From positions 2,941,841 through 2,958,043 of the forward strand of contig CP070672.1 in the NCBI GenBank assembly GCA_020351895.1: 16,203 nt of DNA. The letters are read 5' to 3'. The translations under genes and the position numbers were made by a program. Below the pieces are notes generated by a model, which was not told the DNA's origin, did no database searches, and worked only from the letters and a program-made list of their open reading frames with translations. The DNA comes from Thermoplasmata archaeon (lineage in GTDB: Archaea; Thermoplasmatota; Thermoplasmata; GCA-020350865). Positions 1-9,500 of the stretch are shown here, in pieces; the stretch's first letter is position 1; every line of letters starts with the position of its first letter.

Positions 1-317
1 GTATTCACATCTCCCACAGGTTCGGAGAGGATATTGGTGTGTTTGATAACGTATCTGATGCCATCAACAACACTGTAACACACACAGGCCTTGCTCTGTT
101 CGGAGGAGCCACCACAACAATTGCTGGATTCGGTCTCATCGGTTTTGCCTCAATGCCGCCCATTGCCCAATTTGGTATTATAACGGCGTTGACAATATTT
201 TACAGTTCGATTGCTTCTGTTTTTGTGTTGCCGACATTCCTGGTTATGTGGGCAAAGAGGAAAAAACGGAAAAGAGAAAATGACCAGGATGATCAGGTAG
301 ATCAAGAAACAGAGTGA
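1..317 (+). CDS. RND/MMPL-family exporter, C-terminal fragment
   Basis: This is the 3' end of a gene that begins before the window; the frame (first full codon at position 3) is open from the left edge to a TGA at 315-317. About 104 residues are visible. They contain a short amphipathic stretch (VSDAINNTVTHTG), a hydrophobic helix starting GLALFGGATTTIAGFG, the connector FASMPPIAQFG, and a second helix ending SVFVLPTFLVMW, followed by a very basic then acidic tail (KRKKRKR, then ENDQDDQVDQ). This matches the last two transmembrane helices of the RND superfamily, specifically the archaeal/bacterial MMPL or HAE3-type predicted exporters. The substrate cannot be read from this part. A GTG at 39 is an internal codon, not the real start. 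The family call is confident; lipid or hopanoid-like export would only be analogy. Confidence 0.85.
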   Translation, partial: IHISHRFGEDIGVFDNVSDAINNTVTHTGLALFGGATTTIAGFGLIGFASMPPIAQFGIITALTIFYSSIASVFVLPTFLVMWAKRKKRKRENDQDDQVDQETE

Positions 318-424
318 TCAGTTTTAAAAGTGCGGGGGATGTGAATGTTTAAGACATAATCCTTCTTTAATCATTACATCCACTGACACGCACTCTATAT
401 GATAACATAAAGTAAGATAAGGAG

Positions 425-509
425 TGCGGGGGATGGGATTCGAACCCAAGAACTCCTTCGAGACAGGACCCTGAATCCTGCGCCGTTGACCAGGCTTGGC
501 TACCCCCGC
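425..509 (-). tRNA. tRNA-Leu (anticodon CAG)
   Basis: Read on the minus strand this folds as an 85-nt class II tRNA. The 7-bp acceptor stem pairs GCGGGGG with CCCCCGC, with discriminator A at 425. The D-stem is GCC/GGC with GG in the loop, the anticodon stem CAGGA/TCCTG holds the loop TTCAGGG (anticodon CAG), and there is a long variable arm. The T-loop is TTCGAAT on a stem of four pairs plus a T-T mismatch at 49-65. Anticodon plus long variable arm give leucine, reading CUG. CCA is not encoded (CTC follows). There is no intron in the anticodon loop. It sits 14 bp downstream of the TPR gene stop. Confidence 0.95.
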
Positions 510-523
510 GTTTTTCTGATCCA

Positions 524-1825
524 TCACTTCTCGATATTTTTTAGGGCAATCGCCTTTTCCTGACAGGCACCTGTATGTTCAGGCTCCCTTTTAAGAACTT
601 CGTCGAACGATTCGATTGCCTCATTGTTTTTGTTGGCTTTTAAAAGAGCTTTTCCCCTCTCAAACCAGAATGGAACTCTTTCGGGGTCGAGATCTAAGCC
701 TTTGTCAAAACATTCCACTGCCCCTTCTATTCTGTTCTCCGATGCCATAAGTCTACCCTTTTCGAACAATGCATTTACATCGCGAGGATCTTGTTCCAGT
801 ACCTTATCAAAGCATTCAATCGCTTTTCGGGCATCCTTTTTGGCAAGTATCATACCCTTTTTGTACCATGCCATCCGATAATTATGTTTGATATTTGTTG
901 CTGCATCATAGCATTCAAGAGCCATATCCAATTCGTTCTTTTTCTCGAAAATTATACCTTTTACACCAAGAACTTCAGCATAGTTCGGATTGATCTCCAG
1001 AGCTGTTTCGTAGCATTCAAGAGCTTCATCCGACCTACCTAAATTCATCAGAGCTACACCCTTTCCATACCAAAAAAGATTGTTCTCAGGAGTCAAGTCC
1101 AATGCCCTGTCGTAACATTTAATGGCTACTCTTGGCATCTTCATTTTTGAAAGTGTATAACCTTTCACATACCAAGATCTACTATCGTTTTGCTCTATGG
1201 AAATCGCTTCGTTGATACAGCCCAAACTCTCTTTTAACTTGTTCATCTTCAAGAGAGTCACAGCTTTATTATAACAAGCAACATGGCTCTTTCTGAGCTC
1301 ATTGGCCTTGTCATAGCATTCGATAGCCTCCCTGAATTGCTTTCCTTGGGCCAAAGCAATGCCTTTGCAGTTCCAAGCATATGCGCTGTTGTTCCTGATT
1401 TTCAAGGCCCTGTTATACCAACTTATTGCATCATTATATTTCTCTTGGTTGAATGCCCCCTTTCCCTTTTCTATCAGTTTAAAGAAATCCTTGCTTTCCA
1501 AGAAATATTCAGGAGTGTATTCCTTTCCGCAAACCGAACATTTTCCAACTCGCCGGGCACAGCTTTCGTGGGATATGTTCCCGCATTCACATTCAAAATA
1601 CTCGCCATCATCCTTGATGAAACCCAAGCAGATATAACATCTCTCCTGTGCTGATTGTGATGAAGTGGAAACAACAGTTGGAACTGTGCCTCTTGCAGAA
1701 GAGTTTTCATTTTTCTCCCTATACTCCTTACATGTTACGCAATACCATGCATCGAATTTTTTAATATAATCAAGATGATTCCCGCACTGGGAACATTTAT
1801 TATCTGCTTTCTCTTCCCCCATCAT
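524..1825 (-). CDS. Zinc ribbon + RING/PHD-like zinc site + TPR-repeat protein
   Basis: A 433-residue soluble protein with no signal peptide or membrane helix. Residues 11-32 form a small zinc ribbon (C11, C14, C29, C32). After a Ser/Thr-rich linker, residues 63-99 hold eight ordered ligands: C63-x2-C66, C79-x-C81, H86-x2-C89, C96-x2-C99. This is a C4HC3 pattern like PHD or RING-CH treble-clef domains, though with a very short C89-C96 gap. Residues from about 112 to the end are about nine 34-residue tetratricopeptide repeats (for example AISWYNRALKI, AIECYDKANEL, AIECFDKVLEQDP) plus a capping helix. TPR arrays act as protein-binding scaffolds; the partner is unknown. Two ATGs lie in tandem (1825 and 1822); either could start. 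A role in ubiquitin-like conjugation would be speculation. Its TATA box implies a nearly leaderless mRNA. Confidence 0.88.
   Translation of the reverse strand: MMGEEKADNKCSQCGNHLDYIKKFDAWYCVTCKEYREKNENSSARGTVPTVVSTSSQSAQERCYICLGFIKDDGEYFECECGNISHESCARRVGKCSVCGKEYTPEYFLESKDFFKLIEKGKGAFNQEKYNDAISWYNRALKIRNNSAYAWNCKGIALAQGKQFREAIECYDKANELRKSHVACYNKAVTLLKMNKLKESLGCINEAISIEQNDSRSWYVKGYTLSKMKMPRVAIKCYDRALDLTPENNLFWYGKGVALMNLGRSDEALECYETALEINPNYAEVLGVKGIIFEKKNELDMALECYDAATNIKHNYRMAWYKKGMILAKKDARKAIECFDKVLEQDPRDVNALFEKGRLMASENRIEGAVECFDKGLDLDPERVPFWFERGKALLKANKNNEAIESFDEVLKREPEHTGACQEKAIALKNIEK
530..544 (-). promoter_or_regulatory. Possible TATA box of the tRNA-Leu gene
   Basis: On the minus strand this reads as an A/T-rich box, CTAAAAAATAT. 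It lies about 26 bp before a predicted start near 512, just ahead of the tRNA 5' end at 509. It overlaps the last codons of the TPR gene (KNIEK). The spacing fits an archaeal promoter, but the A-run could simply reflect lysine and asparagine codons, and the tRNA could instead be co-transcribed with the TPR gene. Confidence 0.4.
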
Positions 1826-1850
1826 TTGATCCTGAGCATTATTATTTTCT

Positions 1851-1862
1851 GGATATTTAATT
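1851..1862 (-). promoter_or_regulatory. Putative TATA box of the TPR gene
   Basis: The minus strand reads AATTAAATATCC here, close to the archaeal TATA consensus. Its centre is about 31 bp before the ATG at 1825, so transcription would begin a few bases ahead of the start codon. That fits the absence of a strong ribosome-binding site; only a weak AGGATC lies ahead of the ATG. Confidence 0.45.
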
Positions 1863-1995
1863 GTTTATCCTCTACTTTTTGAACGTGAGTTTTGGATGAT
1901 GGATGGTTACAAGATTTTTTTACAAAACATTATCCGAGAAGATAAAAGTTCAATCAGTTTAAAGCTTTAATTCATATTTCGATAGAAATTGCGAA

Positions 1996-2006
1996 AACTA
2001 TAAAAA
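1996..2006 (+). promoter_or_regulatory. Putative TATA box of the propeller gene
   Basis: The sequence AACTATAAAAA is a good archaeal TATA match. A start about 25 bp downstream (near 2028) would give a leader of roughly 55 nt that contains the AGGAGGT ribosome-binding site at 2071-2077. The divergent TPR promoter lies on the other side of the same 258-bp spacer. Confidence 0.5.
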
Positions 2007-2083
2007 CAATGAGAATCTTCTATACAAGGAGTCTTAAAGGCATATATTCGAGCAGGTATGCCCGAAAATGAGGAGGTCTGAAA

Positions 2084-2965
2084 ATGAAAAGAAAAATAAT
2101 AGCGGTATTAGTGTGGTTAGTTGTACTATCCCTTATTATACCGGCGGTGGGAATGAATGCAGTGGGAGAAAAGGGAGGAAATGGAAAAGGAAATGGTGGA
2201 AAAGGAAATAGTGGAGCAAAAAACAATTATTTGATTGTGGAGAGCTCAGCTTCAGGAGTTAGTGACGGAGCTGTTCGTATTAGGAGTTCAAATGGAAAAA
2301 TTTCGTGGGAAATGACAGAATTGAATACTCCCTGTGAAGCAGAGATGCTGGGTAATGGAAATAGACTTATCGCAGAGACTTACGCAATGAGAGTAATCGA
2401 AGTGGATCCCCTCGGAAATGTTGTTAAAACTGTTTCCACTGAGACGATTTATGGGATCACGGTTCTTGATGACGGAAATTATCTTCTTGCTGGTTTGGAT
2501 GGAGTGTGGGAGGTAGATTCAATAACCGGCGAGGTATTATGGGACTATCCATTATTCTTTGCATATGACGCTATAAAGCTTCCTGACAACACATATGTTA
2601 TTACAGATTTTGATTCTAATATAGTGTTACAAGTCGATATATATGAAAATATAATTAAAACGTATACAGGGTGTTACGGAATAAGTTTCATTAACCCAAC
2701 TGATATAGACCTTCTTAGCAACGGGAACTATCTTATTAGCGACTACAATAATCGACGAACCGTTGAGTTGAATCCTAATGGAGCCCCCGAGTGGCAATAT
2801 AATGCAGGTGGTCCAATCCATGATTCGGACCGGTTACCCAATGGAAATACCCTAATAACTGATGCAACCAATGAAAGGGTTTATGAAGTCGATTACTATG
2901 GAAAAAGAACTTGGCAATTAAGACGTTTACAATTTCCAAATAATATTGATCTACTTCCAGCTTAG
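2084..2965 (+). CDS. Secreted six-bladed beta-propeller protein (ASST/NHL-like)
   Basis: A 293-residue exported protein. Residues 1-23 are a signal peptide (KRK, then a long hydrophobic core ending IIPAVG). A Gly/Lys/Asn-rich linker follows (about 29-46). The rest is a propeller built from a repeat of about 40 residues, with blade motifs such as GNGNRLIAE, DDGNYLLAG, LSNGNYLISDYNNR and LPNGNTLITDATNERVYEVD, each followed by DxxGxxxW. The final FPNNIDLLPA starts a blade that the N-terminal NNYLIVES strand would complete, giving six blades closed by a velcro strand. The pattern is that of arylsulfotransferase-like and NHL propellers. At this length it lacks the extra domains of true ASST enzymes, and I cannot point to the catalytic histidines, so a binding role is more likely than sulfotransfer. 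The start is fixed by AGGAGGT at 2071-2077. Confidence 0.82.
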   Translation: MKRKIIAVLVWLVVLSLIIPAVGMNAVGEKGGNGKGNGGKGNSGAKNNYLIVESSASGVSDGAVRIRSSNGKISWEMTELNTPCEAEMLGNGNRLIAETYAMRVIEVDPLGNVVKTVSTETIYGITVLDDGNYLLAGLDGVWEVDSITGEVLWDYPLFFAYDAIKLPDNTYVITDFDSNIVLQVDIYENIIKTYTGCYGISFINPTDIDLLSNGNYLISDYNNRRTVELNPNGAPEWQYNAGGPIHDSDRLPNGNTLITDATNERVYEVDYYGKRTWQLRRLQFPNNIDLLPA

Positions 2966-3060
2966 ATTGAATCTCACAAATCCTTTTAATTTTCTTGTAT
3001 GGTTTAATATACATTTTGTATCTATTAGTCTTAAAATAGCAAATAATGATGGAATTAGAA

Positions 3061-3108
3061 AAAAGTTTATATAAATTGAATTATAAAAGTTTATTCGAAT
3101 TGAAGTAT
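3061..3108. repeat. Two-copy 24-bp tandem direct repeat
   Basis: Copies at 3061-3084 and 3085-3108 match at about 20 of 24 positions. Both begin AAAAGTTTAT and share AATTGAA near the end. A third copy is not visible on either side. The repeat lies about 450 bp before the giant surface-protein gene. Confidence 0.7.
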
Positions 3109-3488
3109 CAAAATAATCATAATTACCGAGTAGAAATTATGTTCAGATAGGTTGAAGTTAAGACAAATATTTATATAATCCGAGTTAGATATATTTTAGA
3201 TAGCCTCGATATTAATATTGTGCCTCAAGTTAAAATCGGGGAGTGTTTGAAGAATAAATTGGAGATGAAGATGGATGTTTCCCCCCGGACTTATGAAAGA
3301 AAAGAATCCCACAGCACAGGTTGCCACCTATCACGCAAAAATTACTGTATTTTCTAAGAACAAAAATGTAATGGATAAGTGGTAGATAGGGCAAGAATTC
3401 TCAGGCAAAATATTCTGTCCGTACGCTAATAGTTTAACGAATGATAATTGTACAGCAATTGGCATATATTAGAATACTTCTATAATAT

Positions 3489-3496
3489 ATTTATAC
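3489..3496 (+). promoter_or_regulatory. Putative TATA box of the giant surface-protein gene
   Basis: ATTTATAC followed by AAAG is a TATA-like box. It predicts a start near 3519 and a leader of about 40 nt to the ATG at 3559. A transcript starting there would exclude the upstream TTG at 3448. Confidence 0.4.
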
Positions 3497-3550
3497 AAAG
3501 TGAAGTAGTAATATCTAATTCCCAAAACTGGTTTTGCATTTTGGGACAGT

Positions 3551-3554
3551 GGTG
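3551..3554 (+). promoter_or_regulatory. Ribosome-binding site that decides the start of the giant gene
   Basis: GGTG lies four bases before the ATG at 3559. The ABC ATPase and permease genes have the same GGTG core five bases before their starts. No such site precedes the TTG at 3448. Confidence 0.55.
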
Positions 3555-3558
3555 CAAA

Positions 3559-6500
3559 ATGAACCAAAAAAACTGTACCAAACTGGGCTGTACAAGTAAC
3601 TACTCTTCAAAGATCTTCATTTTCAGTTCTGTGATCTTTTTATTATTGGTAAACTGCTTCACACAAACTTATTCTGCGATTTCAGAACCAATTGTGTCTG
3701 ATAATCCCGATGGTTCATTTACTGCAGATTGGCCCCTCGTTAATTCTTCAGAATACAACCTATTCAACCTTTCAATGAATAATGGTGAAGTGAACCTAAC
3801 CCTCAATTCTTTTTGGTGTAATCAAAGCACTCAATCTGAATTTGCGACAGGTAATATGTCCAAGATAAACAATACCGATCCTTTAGGTACATTGGAGCTT
3901 AATACGTCTACTTTCGGATCTGGGAAAAACCTCATAGAGAACGGGAAATTTGATACAAGTGAAAACTGGAGTTTTAACAGCAGCCAGAATATTACCTCAG
4001 AGTGGTCCTCAGATGGAAAATATGGTAGACTATCACATTATTCTGCATCCAACCCTATATTTCGTGGCGAACAAATCGTTTCTGAAGCGACAGGTTCTGG
4101 TGACCCAGTCCCTGGTTCTATGTCTGTTGTTGAAACACTTCAATATGCTGACGATGTAAATTATTATGAAATGGATATAGATAAAAATTTAACTATAACT
4201 CGTTTTAATATCAGTGCAAGAAGCGGGATCATATCCGAAGTGTGGCTCTGGGGATGCCACAGAGTGGATATTGGTAATAACTATATCGGAACGGAATCTT
4301 TAAGATATAAAAATAATACTAGTGTTTTCCTACCTAGTTCTATTATCCCCCATAAATCAAATACTACATGGACAAAACAATCTCACAATATTACAGATGC
4401 TTTTTATCCTTGGACCTGGGACAATGTTACCAATCTTGAGGTTTACTTCTTGAATGATGATGAAAATCCGAAAGATAGTGTCTTCTGGGATAGGATATGG
4501 CTTGAGGTCACAATCGAGAGGTTTGATCAAACAGCATATATAAATCAAACTTTTGAAGTGCTCAATAATACTGGGTTTATCGATACTTTATATGAAGACT
4601 TCTCAAAGAATGAAGAAAATAGAAATGTTAATTTCACTTTGGAGCCTGACAGTGTCACATTGGATTATTCTGGTACTTTATCGTCTGGACAGGCGACTTT
4701 ATATGCTAATGTAACTGGAGGAGGAGCAAGCTATATCGGCATAGATGCTTGGACAGATCTAAACTTTGGGGGCGCTCCCAAATTAATAGTAGGTTCGTCT
4801 TCATTCACGTTTAGGAGTTTAATTCGTTTTGATACTAATTTGATACCATCAGATTCAATAATCACCGATGCCATTCTACAGCTTTGGGTAGAGGGTCTAA
4901 GCAATAACATACAAATAAATGTCTATAGATTAGTACAAGATTGGGATGAGGGTTCAGATAATGGCACTGAGAAACCAGCAAAAGATGGAGTAACTTGGGA
5001 GAAAGCCGATGCACAACCTGATACCCCTTGGGGGCAATTTGGAGGAAACAGAGATCCATTGGTCTATTGTTCCACAACAGTTACAACTTTGGATAATTGG
5101 CATTATTTTGATCTAACCTCTCTTGTTCAAGAATGGGTAAATGGAAACGGTAATTATGGGTTGTTACTTAAACAAGCAAATGAAGGTCTGGATAATATGG
5201 TAGAATTCACAAGTGATGACAGTCTTTCTTCTGATCACAGACCTCAGTTAATAGTCAATTGGGAGCAGCCAAATTACCATACCTATGGTAACTTCACATC
5301 CCAAGTTCTTGATGCAGAAGAAACAGTCAAGGATTGGGGGCTCCTCAACTGGAACTCATACACTCCACCAGGAACAAGAATATCAGTAGAAACACGCACC
5401 TCAATGGACAATATCTCATGGAGCGATTGGTACGATAATTCTTCAACACCTGGATATCAAATTTCATCCCCTGAAGGACGATATATTCAGTACAGGGCAC
5501 ATTTAATAACTCCAGATTCCACTACCTCACCCGTACTATACGATGTCTTAATAATATTCTCAAGTACACCTCTTAAATTTGAATGGAAAGTAGATAGATC
5601 TTTAAATGTAACAGATGCTGAGATGAGTATAGCGATAAACGATACAATAGTATGGAGTAAACCTGCCAGATCAGAGTCAACCTGGACTTCAGATTTCCAG
5701 GACATAAGTGAGCACATATTAAGTAAAGGTCTTTACAAAATAAGTCTTCGCCTCCGGTTGATAATAGAAACAGAGTACGAGGTGAACTGCACTGTTGGAT
5801 ACGATAATGTTACGATAGGTGGATCAGAAAATGAGAACATAGGTGAATACATATCCATAGGTTTCGATGCGCGTTCTAAAGCCATATGGAGGGAGATAAA
5901 ATGGAATATGTCTCTCGAGCCTGATACAAATATAATCATACAAACTAGGACATCTGATATCAATAATTCCTGGCCGCAATGGTCAAGTGCTTGCTCAAAT
6001 CCATTTGGCAGTCCCATCGAGTCAGGAGACAATCAATACTTTCAGTATAGGGCAATACTTTTAAGCACCAACTCCTCCAATACACCCAATTTATTTGATG
6101 CTAACATATTGTATAGCAAATACTGCAGCAATGGTACATTAGAGATGAAGAGCGACTTTACCACCGAGAACCTTACAAGCTGGGGTGTGTTCAATGCAGA
6201 AGCGATATATGTGCAATATATTGCTTTCCTCTATTCTATAGATTCAGGAACAAACTGGGATCCTGTGCCTTCTGGCTGGAATATGGATCCCGTGGAAATA
6301 TCCTCAGGTACAATCAGATTCAAGGCCGAGTTCTTACCTCCGGACACATCGATTACACCTACCCTCCTTGGATTTTCTTTGAGATATTTAACCAATAATA
6401 TCCCAGAACTTCAAGGGGGTAATCTCATAAATGAAACAGGAGCTTTTGGAGGTGGGTGGTTCAACTTCTCTGTGCAGTATTTAGATAGGGACGACGATTA

Positions 6501-9500
6501 TCCGACACCCATAAAACTCACTGTATTTGGGCAGGGTAATTACAATCTTTCAATGGATGAACTTGATCCCTTTGATTTTAACATGACAGACGGCAAGTGG
6601 TACTTCTGTAACATATCATTGCCCAAGGGCTCTTATCAATATCTCTTCATTGCCTATGATGGAAAAACTTGGGCTTCCACTTCACCAGTTGGAATTACCG
6701 TTTACAACAATCACCCTGAGTTAAAATATGGTATTGTATCTCCTCCAACTGGAAAGGGTAAGGATTCCTTTAACTTTACTGTTGCTTACTACGATTACGA
6801 TAACGACGCTCCCCAAACAATGAATCTTACTCTTGTTTCAAGTCCTCCAATAAATTATATCATGAAAGAAATAGATGGTACAGATACAGTCTATTCAGAT
6901 GGAAAGGATTATTACTACGAGCTGACTCTAAACAAGAGCATATATACATACTTCTTTTATGCAAATGATGGCGAAGTGAGGAATAACTCCACATCCTCAA
7001 TTCTTTATGTTGGAAACAATCCACCTGGGCTATCATCATCTCCAGTTTTACCATCTTCAGGAAATATTACCACCACCTTCAACTTTACTGTAACATATCG
7101 TGACATTGATGAGGACTGGCCAGGTATGGTGTTATTGAATCTCAGTAATGCCTCTAATTCAACTTCGTATATAATGTGGGAAGTCGACGAAGATGATTTA
7201 AATTGCCTAGATGGAAAGGATTATTATTATCCTAGAACAGGCCTTACGAAAGGTACCTACACATATTATTTTGCGGCAAACGATACAGGTGGTGATTGGA
7301 CTGAGAGCAAAGAAACTTACGTTTTAGAGGTGGATAATTCCGAGCCTCTGATCCAAACAGGAGACATAACAAATGCGGATGAGGATTCATTGTACTCAGT
7401 TCAATACAATTCCTCCGATGTTGATTCCGATGATTGCATTTGGCTTCTTTCCACGAATGCTTCATGGCTTTCACTCGATCCTGATACTGGAGACCTGACC
7501 GGCACACCAGATAATGGGGATGTGGGCAGGTTCTGGGTGAATGTCTCAGTGAGGGACAACGATGGCGGAATGAATTGGACGTATTTCATTCTTACAGTTA
7601 CCAATTCCCCACCACAAATTGTTACAACATCCCCACCTGAGATAGCCTATGAGAATCAACAGTACAGCTACGATTTCTATGGATATGATGAGGCAGAAGG
7701 AAACGCCTTCTGGAGCCTTGATACCAACGCATCCTGGCTTAACATCAATTCCGCAAATGGAATTCTTTCCGGTACACCAGGATCGGCGGATGTGGGCTCA
7801 TTTTGGGTGAACGTCACGCTCAATGACGGTAACGGAGAATACGATTTCTTGAACTTTGTAATTATTATAGCCGATGTCTCAAATCCAATTGCTGAAGCCG
7901 GTTCCGATGACAGTGTTTTCGAGGATGAACCTCATTCATTTGATGGTTCAGGTTCCTTTGATAATTCGGGCCAAATTACAAATTATACATGGTATTTCGG
8001 AGACGGGACAATAAGTTATGATGTAAATCCAATACATACATACACCAATCAAGGTGTTTACTTCGTTGTTCTTGTTGTAAAAGATGCCGCTGGAAACGAA
8101 GGTTATGACACCATAAAAATCACTGTGACCAATGCCGCTCCCGTGGCAGTTGCAGGGCTTGATAAAAATTCAAATGAAGGAGAACCTGTTAATTTCGATG
8201 CCTCTGATTCTTACGATACACAATCCGACAATTCGACTCTGATATATCTATGGGATTTCGATGATGACGGTCAGTTCAATGATGGTGTTGGCCAAGTCTC
8301 ATCATTCGCATGGTATGATGAGGGAATTTACACTGTGAGCCTCAAGGTCGTAGATGACAACGGGGATTTCAGTGTTGATACACTTAATGTGACAGTTTCC
8401 AATTTGCCGCCTATGATCGAATTGGGCGGTCCATATTCAGGAATTGAAGGTAGTATAATATTCTTCTTTGCAGATGCCCAGGATGAAGGTGACGATGTGC
8501 TTTGGTTCAGATGGGACTGGGACAATGATGGTATAAATGATACAGGATGGGAGACAACACCATATGCGGATCACATATGGAACCAATTTGGAACACATAC
8601 CCTGGGAATTGAGGTTTGGGATGGTGATGATGGTTATGCAGATGATACAGCCACAGTTGAGGTTCTGAGGGCAAAGCATCCTCCAATCATCTCTGGCGTG
8701 GGAGGAAGATATGTACATTTTGATTATCCATATCTATTGAATCTGGCACCCTATGTTACAGATCCTGACACTCCTAAGGATGAGTTGATTATAACGACCT
8801 CTGATTCGACACATATCAAGGTAAATGGCCTGATACTAACCCTCAATTATCCTGAGAGCATGATATGGCAAACACGTATTGTGATCATCACGGTAAGCGA
8901 CGGCCAAAATACTGATAACGATACATTGACTGTGAGCATAACCGCAAATTATCCACCTGAAATCAGTAGTGAGATTCCCGATATAATATTCGATGAAGGA
9001 GAAACTTTAGAGGATGAAATTGACCTGGACAATTATTTCAATGATAAAGATAACGATACTTTAAGCTACCATTTCATAGGAAATGTACATATTAGAGCAG
9101 AGATAAATTCCACAACGAATTTCGTGACTTTCTCTGCAGGCCCGAATTGGTACGGTGTGGAGAATCTTACGGTAAGAGCCTACGATCCAAACGGTGCTTT
9201 CATAGAGCAGGTTTTCAAGGTGACAGTCAATGCAGTGAACTTCCCTCCAACCATTAAAGGCATTCAGGATGTGTACGTTCGCTTAAATTCCCCCTGGGAG
9301 CTGTTCGTGCTCAACCCTGTCTATGTATGGGATGACGATAGCATCCTGGATTTAATTTTATCGACTGACTCGTCTTATGTAACACTATCTACTACAAAAG
9401 AAGGAGTTCTTGAATTCCATTACATCGACCCCTCAATAACAACAGACGTTATTCAAATCAGTGTTAGTGATGGGGAATATACGGCATCCACTGATGTGAC

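Larger units (their letters stand above)
2966..3558. other. 593-bp AT-rich intergenic region without a convincing gene
   Basis: The region opens with T-rich tracts (2978-2996) that could end transcription of the propeller gene. It then holds a 24-bp tandem duplication at 3061-3108, two more TATA-like stretches (near 3065-3075 and 3165-3178), an imperfect inverted repeat at 3321-3334 with 3379-3394, and the promoter of the next gene near 3489. Short open frames occur at 3220-3357 and 3275-3385, but neither has a good ribosome-binding site or a recognisable product. A structured RNA or a decayed gene cannot be excluded. Confidence 0.6.

Noticed and set aside
324..527. 67-residue open frame on the minus strand
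   Set aside because: It covers the whole tRNA-Leu gene and its composition is not protein-like.
1283..1710. Several plus- and minus-strand open frames of 78-123 residues over the TPR gene
   Set aside because: They lie opposite to or out of frame with a gene with clear TPR and zinc motifs; they are shadows.
3448..3558. TTG start giving a 2439-residue form of the giant protein
   Set aside because: No ribosome-binding site precedes it, the predicted promoter lies downstream of it, and the added 37 residues would sit before the signal peptide.
7342..8673. DNA-level repeats or a CRISPR-like array within the surface-protein gene
   Set aside because: The repetition is at protein-domain level, with diverged units of about 90 residues and no short identical spaced repeats.
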